Positions 1-8,928 of a DNA stretch of 42,306 bases are shown here, piece by piece. Under the pieces are notes generated by a model that was not told the origin of the DNA, made no database searches, and worked only from the letters and a program-made list of their open reading frames with translations. The DNA is taken from positions 103,246 through 145,551 of the forward strand of contig PANE01000030.1 in NCBI GenBank assembly GCA_002708305.1, written 5' to 3'. Origin of the DNA: Rhodospirillaceae bacterium. Lineage in GTDB: Bacteria > Pseudomonadota > Alphaproteobacteria > Thalassobaculales > Thalassobaculaceae. Numbering within the stretch: the stretch's first letter is position 1; every line of letters starts with the position of its first letter. Position numbers and translations under genes: made by a program.

Positions 1-454
1 TTCCAAAAGTTAAAACTTCAATAGGTCTATTTTGCTTAGTCAACCCTGGAACTGAAAGCCCTACACCCTCGGAAGCCTGGCATCTAGCGATTAACTCAGA
101 ATGTCTATCCGATGGATAGGGAACAAAATATGCATAACAAACAGCGTCAGAACTCGGGGTGCTCTGTATCTCTAATATACCGTTTTCGTATTCGGTTGGC
201 ACCCTTGTCCAATATTGCTGGTCTACCGAGGCAACTGCCTTATAATTCTCCCATCCTCGGGTAAAGCTGGCCTCACCAGCATTTAATATTTTAATAGTGC
301 ATGGGGTATTCTTAACTCCAATAACTTTGAAGTAGAACCACTGAAAAAATTCTGCATTTGTATCCTGTCTGATGTTTAACTGGATATCACAAGGATCATC
401 CGCCTTAACGACTTCTATATTTCCTCCATCGAACGAGGATATTATTCTTAACAT
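1..454 (-). CDS. M14-family (cytosolic carboxypeptidase-like) metallopeptidase, N-terminal part only
   Basis: The first 151 residues are visible; the gene runs off the left edge. The ATG at 454 follows an AGGGG ribosome-binding site five bases upstream. The protein opens MLRIISSFDGGNIEVV and continues with a beta-rich segment containing FFQWFYFKV near residues 36-44 and PYPSDRH near residue 118. This matches, from memory, the N-terminal domain that precedes the catalytic domain in the cytosolic-carboxypeptidase branch of M14 peptidases. The zinc ligands lie outside the window, so activity cannot be judged. There is no signal peptide. It follows the aldolase-like gene on the same strand after 62 bases and may be cotranscribed with it. 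Confidence 0.7.
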   Translation of the reverse strand, partial: MLRIISSFDGGNIEVVKADDPCDIQLNIRQDTNAEFFQWFYFKVIGVKNTPCTIKILNAGEASFTRGWENYKAVASVDQQYWTRVPTEYENGILEIQSTPSSDAVCYAYFVPYPSDRHSELIARCQASEGVGLSVPGLTKQNRPIEVLTFG

Positions 455-485
455 TTAAACCCCTAAAAAAAGTATTAGACAAATA

Positions 486-501
486 ACCGACCCCGATCGG
501 T
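486..501. repeat. Short inverted repeat between the aldolase-like gene and the carboxypeptidase
   Basis: ACCGA-CCCCGA-TCGGT forms a 5-bp stem with a 6-base loop. On the minus strand it follows the aldolase-like stop codon but lacks a T-run, so it is a poor intrinsic terminator. It could instead be an operator in front of the carboxypeptidase gene. Nothing seen decides between these. Confidence 0.3.
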
Positions 502-516
502 CACTTTTTATATTTT

Positions 517-1245
517 TTAATCCGCAAAATCGGGCTCTTTTTCTTCTATAAATCGCTTCATGCCCTCAAAATGTTCTATATTGCGACCTTTCCGAGCTAA
601 ACGCCCCATCTCTGCCGCAACATCCTCAGGAATAAGTTGCATGTCGCCACCTCCAGAAACAGCTAACAACTGATACATGCAAGCCCGCTCTAACTGATAA
701 GCATCTAGATAGGCTTTTGCAACGGTTTCTCCAACAATCATTGCCCCGTGATTACGCATCATTAGTATTCTTTTATCGCCAAGGACCTCAGCCATGTGAG
801 CTCCCTCAGACTCATCTTCCAAAACACCATCATAGACCTCATAGTAAACTACATCATCATGAAAACCGGCAGATTGCTGGGAACTTCGAGTTTCCAATTT
901 CATATCTTTTCTAATTGACATAGCCGTCGTGTAGGGGGCGTGCACGTGAATGACACATTTTGCATCAGGACGTGCCGTATGGACAGGGTGATGAATAATC
1001 CATCCTGCTCGGATCGGTGGACGTTCTCCCGAGATCATTTTTCCTTCAGGCGACATCAAAGCTAAGTTACTCGCTTTGACTTGTCCCCAATGTGTATGAC
1101 CGGGGCTTATTAAAATATTCTCCGGATGATCCGGACTACACAGACTTATGTGATTCCACACTCCCTCATTGAGTCCATGCATTACTGCCAAACGATGTGC
1201 CGCAGCTACATCACGCCGAGCCTCGTATTCATCAGAGTTCTTCAT
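517..1245 (-). CDS. Class II aldolase/adducin-family protein lacking the catalytic glutamate
   Basis: A 242-residue single-domain protein of the class II aldolase/adducin fold. The zinc-binding histidines are visible as HVH at residues 100-102 and in RNHG at 165-168. In fuculose-phosphate aldolase a catalytic Glu sits eleven residues before the RPDA segment; here the aligned stretch IRAGWIIHHPVH has Gly at that place. This resembles adducin-like members more than true sugar-phosphate aldolases, so the reaction is unknown. The ATG at 1245 was chosen because GGGG lies nine bases upstream; an upstream TTG at 1281 and an ATG at 1254 have no usable ribosome-binding site. It diverges from soxB across a 231-base gap. 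Confidence 0.85.
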   Translation of the reverse strand: MKNSDEYEARRDVAAAHRLAVMHGLNEGVWNHISLCSPDHPENILISPGHTHWGQVKASNLALMSPEGKMISGERPPIRAGWIIHHPVHTARPDAKCVIHVHAPYTTAMSIRKDMKLETRSSQQSAGFHDDVVYYEVYDGVLEDESEGAHMAEVLGDKRILMMRNHGAMIVGETVAKAYLDAYQLERACMYQLLAVSGGGDMQLIPEDVAAEMGRLARKGRNIEHFEGMKRFIEEKEPDFAD

Positions 1246-1378
1246 TATCTGCATCCCCAAAAGATTCTTTGATCTTACCAATAGAAGTTTATCGTTTTAT
1301 TATTCGAGGTCTAGTGATGTAATAACTTATGTTGTCTATTATGGATGGATTTTATCAAATTTGCGCCATAAAATGTTG

Positions 1379-1398
1379 TCACAATACTAGGATTGTGA
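1379..1398. promoter_or_regulatory. Perfect inverted repeat, candidate operator of the divergent aldolase/sox promoter region
   Basis: TCACAAT-ACTAGG-ATTGTGA is a perfect 7-bp inverted repeat with a 6-base spacer. It lies in the 231-base gap between the divergent aldolase-like gene and soxB, about 80 bases before the soxB start. The left arm is part of TTGTCACAA, itself a symmetric element. The half-sites are oriented opposite to a CRP site (TGTGA-N6-TCACA). The regulator is not identifiable. No convincing -35/-10 pair was found in this gap. Confidence 0.35.
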
Positions 1399-1476
1399 AG
1401 CAAAAGTACTAATTTATTGCTTTAAGAATAAAACTAATCGGTTTAGATTATTCGTTAACGCGAAAAGGAAGTCTTT

Positions 1477-2775
1477 ATGAAAAAACCTGCCAGCAATCAA
1501 GGCATGCAAGGCTTGCGTAGCGAAAAAGAAAAATATTCTATATTTAGTCTTGCCCGAAACTCCCTAACATATCATGAAAATTGGTCCCAAGCTTGGAGAT
1601 CACCAGAACCTAAATCCGAATACGATACTATCATTATAGGCGCAGGAGGTCACGGCTTAGCGACCGCATACTATTTAGCCTCGCAACATGGAATGCGAAA
1701 TATCGCCGTCGTAGACAAAGGATGGCTTGGTGGTGGTAATACAGGACGCAATACAACGATCATAAGATCCAATTATATGTGGGATGAGAGCGCGGGTATT
1801 TATGAGCACTCCCTGAAACTTTGGGAAAAACTTAGCCAAGAATTAAACTTTAATACAATGTTTAGTCAACGCGGTGTTTTAACGTTGGCCCATACCGAAC
1901 ATGAATTAAAAGAAATGAACCGGCGTGTTGAAGCCATAAGATTAAACGGTATAGACTCCGAAGTATTAAATCCAAATCAAATTAAAAAACTTGTTCCTAT
2001 TATTGATATCAATCCCAGACTTCGCTATCCAGTTATGGGCGGGTTCATCCAACGCAGAGGCGGAACCGCACGTCATGATGCTGTTGCTTGGGGCTACGCA
2101 AGAGCAGCAGATAGTTTAGGTGTTGACATCATACAGAACTGTGAAGCAACCGGCTTTATTATTGAGAAAGGTACAGTTAAAGGTATCCAAACGGCAAAAG
2201 GTCCAATCAGAGCTAAAAAAGTAGGGTGTGTTGTTTCCGGTCATGCGGGGGTCCTGGCAAATTTAGCCGGTTTTCGCCTTCCTATAGATAGTCGACCACT
2301 CCAAGCTCTGGTCTCCGAGCCAATAAAGCCAATTCTTGATACTGTGATAATGTCAAATAGCGTGCACATGTACGTTAGCCAGTCGGATAAAGGCGAGATG
2401 GTTTTTGGTGCTGGAGTCGATTCATATAATTCATATGCTCAAAGAGGTAGCCTTAACATAATAGAGGGAATGTTAGCAGCCGCTGTAGAACTATTCCCAG
2501 TTTTTTCCCGACTTCGAATGCTTCGGTCGTGGGGAGGCGTTGTCGATACTTGTCCTGATGCATCTCCAATTATATCAAAAACACCAATTGACAATCTATA
2601 TTTCAATTGTGGATGGGGTACTGGAGGCTTCAAGGCAACACCAGGGTCTGGACATGTTTTTGCAGATCTTATTGCAAAAGACGAGCCAAACTTAATATCA
2701 GCACCATTTTCGCTCAATCGATTTATTAGCGGGTATTTAATCGACGAACACGGCGCCGCTGGCGTCGCGCATTAG
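1477..2775 (+). CDS. soxB: Sarcosine oxidase beta subunit
   Basis: The FAD-dependent subunit of heterotetrameric sarcosine oxidase, which oxidises sarcosine to an imine and hydrogen peroxide in the cytoplasm. The dinucleotide-binding motif GAGGHG is at residues 55-60 in [16 protein letters not shown]. His200 in the segment [15 protein letters not shown] sits where the family carries its covalently attached FMN. The C-terminal [17 protein letters not shown] region is typical of the family. At 432 residues it is about 16 longer than usual, with a polar N-terminal extension before the conserved YSIFSLARN. The ATG at 1477 was kept because AAGGAAG stands five bases upstream. First gene of soxBDAG. 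Confidence 0.96.
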   Translation: MKKPASNQGMQGLRSEKEKYSIFSLARNSLTYHENWSQAWRSPEPKSEYDTIIIGAGGHGLATAYYLASQHGMRNIAVVDKGWLGGGNTGRNTTIIRSNYMWDESAGIYEHSLKLWEKLSQELNFNTMFSQRGVLTLAHTEHELKEMNRRVEAIRLNGIDSEVLNPNQIKKLVPIIDINPRLRYPVMGGFIQRRGGTARHDAVAWGYARAADSLGVDIIQNCEATGFIIEKGTVKGIQTAKGPIRAKKVGCVVSGHAGVLANLAGFRLPIDSRPLQALVSEPIKPILDTVIMSNSVHMYVSQSDKGEMVFGAGVDSYNSYAQRGSLNIIEGMLAAAVELFPVFSRLRMLRSWGGVVDTCPDASPIISKTPIDNLYFNCGWGTGGFKATPGSGHVFADLIAKDEPNLISAPFSLNRFISGYLIDEHGAAGVAH

Positions 2776-2786
2776 GGGATTGAGAA

Positions 2787-3140
2787 ATGCTATATATTGA
2801 ATGCCCCTGGTGTGGTTTTAGAGATGATGAAGAATTTCATTATGGTGGAGAGGCCCATATACAACGGCCAACCGACCCTAATGAACTCAATGATGAGGAA
2901 TTCTCTGAATATTTATATTTAAAGAGCAATCCAAAAGGAGTCATATTGGAAAGATGGTTACATAGTCGAGGTTGTCGCCGTTGGTTCAACGTATTACGCA
3001 ATACAGTAACAAATGAAATAACTGAAATTTATCCAATAGATACGCTACCTAACTCTAAAGAAGGAACAGAGTACTACGGCCAAAATTGGCGCCGTAAGTC
3101 TTCTGTAGAAAAGACAATAAAGCCCCGAGAATACAAATGA
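2787..3140 (+). CDS. soxD: Sarcosine oxidase delta subunit (zinc-binding)
   Basis: The small zinc-binding subunit of heterotetrameric sarcosine oxidase, a structural component of the complex. The zinc ligands known for the family are all in place: Cys6 and Cys9 in ECPWCG, His59 and Cys63 in LHSRGC. At 117 residues it has a somewhat longer, basic C-terminal tail than the usual form of about 95-100. It starts 11 bases after the soxB stop and its stop overlaps the soxA start by four bases (ATGA), so translation is probably coupled. Confidence 0.95.
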   Translation: MLYIECPWCGFRDDEEFHYGGEAHIQRPTDPNELNDEEFSEYLYLKSNPKGVILERWLHSRGCRRWFNVLRNTVTNEITEIYPIDTLPNSKEGTEYYGQNWRRKSSVEKTIKPREYK

Positions 3141-6100
3141 ATAAGCAATTATTTCGTGTTAAAGACCTAGGGCAAGTAGATCGATCAAAACCATTACGGT
3201 TTAAATTCGATGGAAAATTTTTTGTGGGCTATAGAGGAGATACGTTGGCATCGGCACTTCTGGCCAACGGGATCCACTTGGTGGGGCGCAGTTTTAAATA
3301 CCATCGGCCCCGAGGTATACTTTCAGCTGGAGCGGAAGAACCAAATGCGCTGGTACAGGTAGGAGAAGGTAACGGCACCGACCCAAACACAAGAGCAACC
3401 CAGATAAAACTTGAAGACGGCCTTATTGTAAAAAGTCAAAATCGGTGGCCAAGCCTACTATTAGATTTAGGCTATATCAATAATCTACTGCATAGATTGT
3501 TACCTGCTGGTTTTTATTATAAGACCTTTATGTGGCCTAGTAGTTGGTGGATGCGTTATGAGTATTGGATCCGACGGATAGCTGGCTTGGGAGAAGCACC
3601 AAAAGGCGCCGATCCCGACAGGTATGAGAAAACCCATGCTCATTGTGATGTTTTGATAGTTGGTGGTGGTCCAGCCGGTTTAAGTGCCGCACTCGCCGCA
3701 GGAAAAACAGGAGCACGGGTCGTCTTAGTTGATGAACAAGATAGTTTTGGAGGAAGCTTAAACAGCAATACGGATTGTACTGTCGATGAGCATACTACTC
3801 TAGACTGGAGAAAAAGAACATTAGCTATCCTAGAGGGTATGCCCGAAGTGATTTTGTTAAATAGAACAGTAGCCACCGGATATTATGATCATAATTTTCT
3901 GACTTTATTAGAAACAGTAAGTCCTGGACAACAGAACCAATCAGAGTACAAGACACGACAACGACTGTGGAAAATACGAGCTAAACGTGTTGTGCTAGCA
4001 ACTGGAGCACTCGAACGTCCTTTAGTGTTCAAAGATAACGATCGGCCAGGCATTATGTTGTCCGCATCGATGCGCGCATATCTCAATCAATATGGCGTAT
4101 CGCCAGGAAATAGAGTGCTATTATTCACTAACAATGACGATGCTTATAGAACAGCCATTTCACTAAAAGAAAATAACATCCCCATTGCAGGTATTGTCGA
4201 TCTTCGAGAAGACCCCACCGGTGAATTAGTTGATCGTATTAGACATGAAGGAATAGCTCTGTACCCTGGCTATGCCATAGTGTCCACCACTGGCCATTTA
4301 CGAATTAAATCCGTTAGAATAATGAAACTCAATGACGATGGCACAAAAGTAATTGGGAATGCAAAGGATATTACTTGCGATTGTATAGGTATGTCAGGCG
4401 GATGGAATCCAACGGTCCATCTGTTTTCACAGAGTGGAGGTAAACTAGAATGGGACGATAAATTCGAACGATTTCTTCCCAAGATAGCTAACCAACCCCT
4501 CATTTCTATTGGTGCATGCAATGGAACTCAGTCATTAAGTGATTGCCTGAAGGATGGATTAAAAGCAGGAGCTGAGTCTGCGAGAGCCACAAATAATAAA
4601 GGCCGCGCCCCTGGTACACCGCGGGTTGTAGAATCAAAATGTAATGATGAAAGAGCCATTTGGATTATTCCAAGGGAAAATTCCTATAAAAAAAATGGTA
4701 AGTATTTTGTTGATTTTCAAAATGATGTAACCGCGTCAGACATTAGCCTAGCTGCCAGGGAAGGCTATAGATCAGTGGAGCACCTAAAACGCTACACAAC
4801 AATGGGAATGGGGACCGACCAAGGCAAAACCTCTAATGTAACTGCACTAGCAATTTTAGGTGAAACGCTTGGAACCACAGCTCCAAATATTGGGCATACA
4901 ACGTTTAGACCTCCCTATACACCGGCAACCATTGGGGCATATGCAGGACGAAATGTAGGGGCATTATTTGATCCAATAAGAACTACGGCAATGCACGAAC
5001 ATCATGAGGAATTTGGTGCAAAGTTCGAGCATGTAAGCCAATGGATGCGCGCTTGGTATTATCCAAAACCAAATGAAACAATGCAACAAACTATTAATAG
5101 AGAGGTAAAGGCAGCCCGTGATAGCATAGGCCTATTGGACGCTTCAACATTGGGTAAAATTGACATTAAGGGATTGGATGCAGCTGAGTTTTTGAACCGC
5201 ATCTATACCAATTCCTGGTTAAAATTAGCTCCAGGAAAAGCTCGATATGGCTTGATGCTCAAAGAAGACGGCATGGTTATGGATGATGGGGTAACAACTC
5301 ATTTAAATTCTAACCACTATCACATGACAACCACAACAGGCGGTGCCGCTAGTGTTTTAGACTGGCTAGAAGAATGGCACCAGACTGAATGGCCTGATTT
5401 AGATGTTTATTTTACTTCAGTTACGGAACATTGGGCAGTAGCGTCAATATGTGGACCAAACTGTCGTAGTTTACTTGCAGAACTAGCCCCAGAACTAGAC
5501 CTGTCTGATGAAGCATTCCCCTTTATGACGGTTAAAGAAGGAGATGTTGCCGGCATCGCTGCTCGTATATTTCGAATATCATTTACTGGAGAACTGAGTT
5601 TTGAAATTAACGTTCCGAGAAGGTATGGGTTAGCGCTCTGGCAAGCGTTGATAGAGAAAGGCGAAAAATATGATATTTGTCCTTACGGTACTGAAGCAAT
5701 GCACGTACTGCGTGCTGAAAAGGGTTTCATCATTGTAGGGCAAGAAACTGATGGGACAGTCACCCCTCACGATCTTGGAATGGACTGGATTGTATCTAAA
5801 ACAAAACATGATTTTATAGGCAAGAGAGCGCTGTCTAGAAGCGATATGCTGAAAAGCGACCGTAAACAATTAGTAGGGCTTTTAAACGAAAATGAAAATG
5901 AGGTTATTCCCGAAGGATCCCAAATTGTTGAAATGCTACAACCCTCGCCCCCAATGGCAATGATCGGACATATTACATCCAGCTACTACAGCCCAAATTG
6001 CAACCGGTCTATTGCCATGGCATTGATCAAAGGTGGAAAAGCAAGAATAGGCAAAACCCTTCATATTCCCCTTAAAAATAAAACTATCAAAGTCAAAGTT

Positions 6101-6148
6101 ACAGATACGCTGTTCTTGGATAAGAATAAAGAGCTTACAGATGGTTGA
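3137..6148 (+). CDS. soxA: Sarcosine oxidase alpha subunit (NAD-binding and folate domains)
   Basis: A 1003-residue large subunit. The N-terminal ferredoxin-like domain includes RSFKYHRPRG at 51-60. The nucleotide-binding motif GGGPAG is at 176-181, in the segment that binds NAD in characterised homologues. The last 400 or so residues (from about 600) are a GcvT-like aminomethyltransferase domain that passes the methyl carbon to tetrahydrofolate, giving methylene-THF in place of free formaldehyde. The C-terminal DGTVTPHDLGMDWIV segment is typical of that domain. Length is at the long end of the family. It overlaps soxD by four bases and soxG by eight. Confidence 0.97.
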   Translation: MNKQLFRVKDLGQVDRSKPLRFKFDGKFFVGYRGDTLASALLANGIHLVGRSFKYHRPRGILSAGAEEPNALVQVGEGNGTDPNTRATQIKLEDGLIVKSQNRWPSLLLDLGYINNLLHRLLPAGFYYKTFMWPSSWWMRYEYWIRRIAGLGEAPKGADPDRYEKTHAHCDVLIVGGGPAGLSAALAAGKTGARVVLVDEQDSFGGSLNSNTDCTVDEHTTLDWRKRTLAILEGMPEVILLNRTVATGYYDHNFLTLLETVSPGQQNQSEYKTRQRLWKIRAKRVVLATGALERPLVFKDNDRPGIMLSASMRAYLNQYGVSPGNRVLLFTNNDDAYRTAISLKENNIPIAGIVDLREDPTGELVDRIRHEGIALYPGYAIVSTTGHLRIKSVRIMKLNDDGTKVIGNAKDITCDCIGMSGGWNPTVHLFSQSGGKLEWDDKFERFLPKIANQPLISIGACNGTQSLSDCLKDGLKAGAESARATNNKGRAPGTPRVVESKCNDERAIWIIPRENSYKKNGKYFVDFQNDVTASDISLAAREGYRSVEHLKRYTTMGMGTDQGKTSNVTALAILGETLGTTAPNIGHTTFRPPYTPATIGAYAGRNVGALFDPIRTTAMHEHHEEFGAKFEHVSQWMRAWYYPKPNETMQQTINREVKAARDSIGLLDASTLGKIDIKGLDAAEFLNRIYTNSWLKLAPGKARYGLMLKEDGMVMDDGVTTHLNSNHYHMTTTTGGAASVLDWLEEWHQTEWPDLDVYFTSVTEHWAVASICGPNCRSLLAELAPELDLSDEAFPFMTVKEGDVAGIAARIFRISFTGELSFEINVPRRYGLALWQALIEKGEKYDICPYGTEAMHVLRAEKGFIIVGQETDGTVTPHDLGMDWIVSKTKHDFIGKRALSRSDMLKSDRKQLVGLLNENENEVIPEGSQIVEMLQPSPPMAMIGHITSSYYSPNCNRSIAMALIKGGKARIGKTLHIPLKNKTIKVKVTDTLFLDKNKELTDG

Positions 6149-6758
6149 TGTTTCCCCAAATAAAAAAGAAAATGAAGGCATTAGTCCTCTTGATAGCTTG
6201 ATCAAGCTATCTGGAGGACCTCAAGATGGCGGAATTTGTTTAAAAGAACACCGTCATACTGGTAAACTGGTTTTGAGAGGTAACCCTAACGACAGTCGTT
6301 TCACCAAACTGGTCTATAGAGTGCTCGGCAATAAGTTGCCGTTAACTCCAAATACGTTTGTTCAAAACAAACAACAAACAACGATTTGGCTTGGGCCTGA
6401 CGAGTGGCTAATAAATTGTTTTCCTGGCGACGAAAGCACCATAGAAAACAATCTGAATAACAGTTTGAGTAAGATCTCAAACTCTGTGACAAATGTTTCA
6501 GATAATAGCACTATAATTCAGATATCAGGCTCAAAGGCACGGACAGTGATAATGAAGGGGTGTTCTATCGATATACATCCACGAACCTTTCAGCCAGGGC
6601 AAGCAGTTCAATCAAATTTAGCATTGGCATTAATTGTTTTGTGGCAGATTGACCAAAAGCCAACCTATAATATTTTAGTGCGATCCAGCTTTTCTTCTTA
6701 TTTGTGGCAGTGGCTATTAGATGCTGGAGCCGAATTTGGGATTCATATCGAAAAATAA
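6141..6758 (+). CDS. soxG: Sarcosine oxidase gamma subunit
   Basis: A 205-residue protein with the fold-typical segments LVLRGNPND, TIWLGPDEWLI near residue 79 and GCSIDIHPRTFQPGQ near residue 147, the best conserved stretch of SoxG. The subunit forms part of the interdomain contact of the sarcosine oxidase complex and has no redox centre. The ATG at 6141 lies inside the end of soxA (8-base overlap), which implies coupled translation and equal stoichiometry. It is the last recognisable sox gene; the acetyltransferase follows after 40 bases. Confidence 0.92.
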   Translation: MVDVSPNKKENEGISPLDSLIKLSGGPQDGGICLKEHRHTGKLVLRGNPNDSRFTKLVYRVLGNKLPLTPNTFVQNKQQTTIWLGPDEWLINCFPGDESTIENNLNNSLSKISNSVTNVSDNSTIIQISGSKARTVIMKGCSIDIHPRTFQPGQAVQSNLALALIVLWQIDQKPTYNILVRSSFSSYLWQWLLDAGAEFGIHIEK

Positions 6759-6798
6759 GACTAGTTCAATTAGATAGCAATCGACATAAAGAGAAGAG

Positions 6799-7299
6799 AT
6801 GAGCTGTAAACCGCAAACAATTCGTCATGCCTATCTCGAAGAGTATGAGGTAGTCGCAGCATTAGCTGTAAAATGCTATCAGCAATTTGAAGATCAGATT
6901 GCCCCAGGCTTGTGGCCAGTCATGAAAGACTGGATCGTTGATACTACAAAATTAAAAAATGGGGGGGAATTATTAATTGCATCTACACATGAATCTATTG
7001 TTGGTTCTATTGTATATTATCCACCAAACTTGGAGAGCCACCAACTGTGTCCAACAAACTCGAGCTATGCCGCAGCACTCGCTGTTCTCCCGGATCAAAG
7101 AAGGAAAGGGATCGCAAGCTCACTTTTGGAGGCTTGCCACGAATTAGCTAAGTCAGATAAATCAGAACAATTTTGCGTCTCTGCTAGTAGCCTTATGACA
7201 GAAGCAACAATGCTATTATTAAAACTCAACTTTCAAAAAATACCTAGGTTCGAGCGTGTCTATGGTTTTGAACATAATTTATTTTTAATTGAAACTTAG
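6799..7299 (+). CDS. GNAT-family N-acetyltransferase
   Basis: A 166-residue GNAT protein. The acetyl-CoA pyrophosphate loop is the segment QRRKGIA at residues 100-106, preceded by the beta4 strand SYAAALAVLPD and followed by helix SSLLEACHELA. The acceptor is not predictable. It lies 40 bases after soxG on the same strand with its own AGAAGAG ribosome-binding site, so it may be the last gene of the sox transcript; a role in sarcosine use is only suggested by position. A run of seven G at 6961-6967 is within the coding region. Confidence 0.85.
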   Translation: MSCKPQTIRHAYLEEYEVVAALAVKCYQQFEDQIAPGLWPVMKDWIVDTTKLKNGGELLIASTHESIVGSIVYYPPNLESHQLCPTNSSYAAALAVLPDQRRKGIASSLLEACHELAKSDKSEQFCVSASSLMTEATMLLLKLNFQKIPRFERVYGFEHNLFLIET

Positions 7300-7332
7300 T
7301 AGCACCGGACTAAACCCTCTACTAATTTGTTT
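7296..7332 (+). terminator. Possible terminator after the sox-GNAT transcript
   Basis: TTAGTAG (7296-7302, overlapping the GNAT stop) can pair with CTACTAA (7319-7325) and is followed by TTTGTTT. The stem is 7 bp with a 16-base loop, so it is weak. It lies in the short gap between the convergent GNAT and methyltransferase genes. Confidence 0.35.
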
Positions 7333-7336
7333 ACAT

Positions 7337-8890
7337 TTAGACGTTAGAATCCGGAAAGCTCGCCTTTTTTCTATCTATATAGTCTCGTATCGACTCGTCT
7401 ATACCTGGATCAATCTCAGGAGTTTCATATTCTAACAGCATTTTTTTAACTCTATCCGCAGTCCGAACCTCAGCGCTTCTACTACCCTCTGCTTCCCATT
7501 GCTCAAAAGTAGAATTATCAGCTACTGAAGACCTAAAAAAAGCATCCTCAAAGTTTGCTTGTGTGTGATCACATCCCAAAAAATGAGCTCCAGGCCCTAC
7601 ATCGCGGATAGCATTCATAGCTTGCCCGTTCTCTGATAGATCTATTCCATTCATTAAAGTTTGCATCATTGCTAGTTGATCCGTATCCATCAGGAATTTT
7701 TCATACGACGAAACTAAGCCCCCCTCTAACCAACCCGCCGCATGGAGCACAAAATTCACTCCAGCCATTATAGTTGGGAAAAGCGTATTCCCCGACTCCG
7801 AGGCTGCTTGCGCATCGGGAACCTTAGACCCACATAACGATCCACCTGATCTAAAGGGAACATTGAGACGACGCGCTAACTGTGCACATCCATATAAAAC
7901 TAGTGCAGGTTCTGGTGTTCCAAAAGTGGGAGCACCCGATTGCATCGACATGGAACTAGCAAAACTTCCAAATATCACAGGCGCTCCCTTCCGACATAGT
8001 TGAGAAAATGCAATCCCTGCAAGTGCTTCAGCTAGGGTCTGTGTCAATGTGCCTGCAACAGTTACAGGAGACATAGCACCAGCCAATATGAAAGGCGAAG
8101 TCATAACCGCCTGATTTGCCCGTGAGTATGCTTTCAAAGCACCTAACATCGTTCCATCCCAGGTCAAAGGAGAATTCGCGTTGATAAGACTAGTCAGCAC
8201 TGTGTTTGTCTCTAGAAACTCTTTTCCAAAAAGCAAACGCGCTATTTCTATCGTATCGTTAGCTCTCTCTGGAGCAGTAACCGAACCCATAAATGGTTTA
8301 TCGCTATATTTAATATGAGCATAAATCATCTCAAAATGTCTTTTATTAACAGGGAGATCTACAGGTTCGCAAACGGTGCCACCTGAATGATGCATGGCGG
8401 GAGAAAGATACGCCAACTTAACAAAATTCTCGAAATCCTTCATTGTGGCATAACGACGACCACCATCTAAATCACGGACGAACGGTGGTCCATAAACTGG
8501 TGCAAAAACAGTATTTTTACCGCCAATTTGCACAGAACGTTCAGAGTTTCGTGCTACTTGTGTGAATGTCGGTGGAGCAGTTTTTGCCAGCTCTCTGGCC
8601 AATCCACGCGGCATTCTTACTCGTACACCCGTAACATCAGCTCCAGCACCCTTCCATAACTCAAGTGCTTCCGCATCATCTCGAAATTCTATGCCTATCT
8701 CTTCGAGTATCGTATCAGCGTTATACTCAATAATCTCTAAACCTTCTTCGCTTAAAACATCATAGATTGGTACTTTTCTGGCAATATACGGAAACTGAAC
8801 GACTTTTTGCTTACCTCGCAGAGCCCTGCGAGCTCCACTACCACCTCGCGAGCGACGGTTTGCTATATTTTTAATTTCAAGTTCAGACAT
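7337..8890 (-). CDS. MttB-superfamily methylamine:corrinoid methyltransferase, non-pyrrolysine type
   Basis: A 517-residue protein of the trimethylamine methyltransferase (MttB) superfamily, which forms a TIM barrel and moves a methyl group from a quaternary or tertiary amine to a corrinoid protein. The reading frame is continuous with no internal amber codon, so it lacks the pyrrolysine of true archaeal MttB. Known non-pyrrolysine members include glycine betaine methyltransferase (MtgB), making betaine a reasonable substrate guess but not a proven one. The ATG at 8890 follows a run of six G. It is 38 bases after gcvP on the same strand, with no terminator seen between, so it should share the glycine-riboswitch transcript. 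No corrinoid protein or folate methyltransferase gene is in the window. Confidence 0.9.
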   Translation of the reverse strand: MSELEIKNIANRRSRGGSGARRALRGKQKVVQFPYIARKVPIYDVLSEEGLEIIEYNADTILEEIGIEFRDDAEALELWKGAGADVTGVRVRMPRGLARELAKTAPPTFTQVARNSERSVQIGGKNTVFAPVYGPPFVRDLDGGRRYATMKDFENFVKLAYLSPAMHHSGGTVCEPVDLPVNKRHFEMIYAHIKYSDKPFMGSVTAPERANDTIEIARLLFGKEFLETNTVLTSLINANSPLTWDGTMLGALKAYSRANQAVMTSPFILAGAMSPVTVAGTLTQTLAEALAGIAFSQLCRKGAPVIFGSFASSMSMQSGAPTFGTPEPALVLYGCAQLARRLNVPFRSGGSLCGSKVPDAQAASESGNTLFPTIMAGVNFVLHAAGWLEGGLVSSYEKFLMDTDQLAMMQTLMNGIDLSENGQAMNAIRDVGPGAHFLGCDHTQANFEDAFFRSSVADNSTFEQWEAEGSRSAEVRTADRVKKMLLEYETPEIDPGIDESIRDYIDRKKASFPDSNV

Positions 8891-8928
8891 TCATCCCCCC
8901 TTGATCAAACAGTTTCTATAGATATAAA

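Noticed and set aside
486-501. Intrinsic terminator of the aldolase-like gene
   Set aside because: The stem is only five base pairs and lacks a T-run on the minus strand; kept only as an inverted repeat.
1379-1398. CRP-type cAMP receptor site
   Set aside because: The arms are TCACA...TGTGA, the reverse of the CRP arrangement TGTGA-N6-TCACA.
7337-8890. Pyrrolysine-containing trimethylamine methyltransferase
   Set aside because: The frame is open throughout with no in-frame TAG, so this is the non-pyrrolysine branch of the superfamily.
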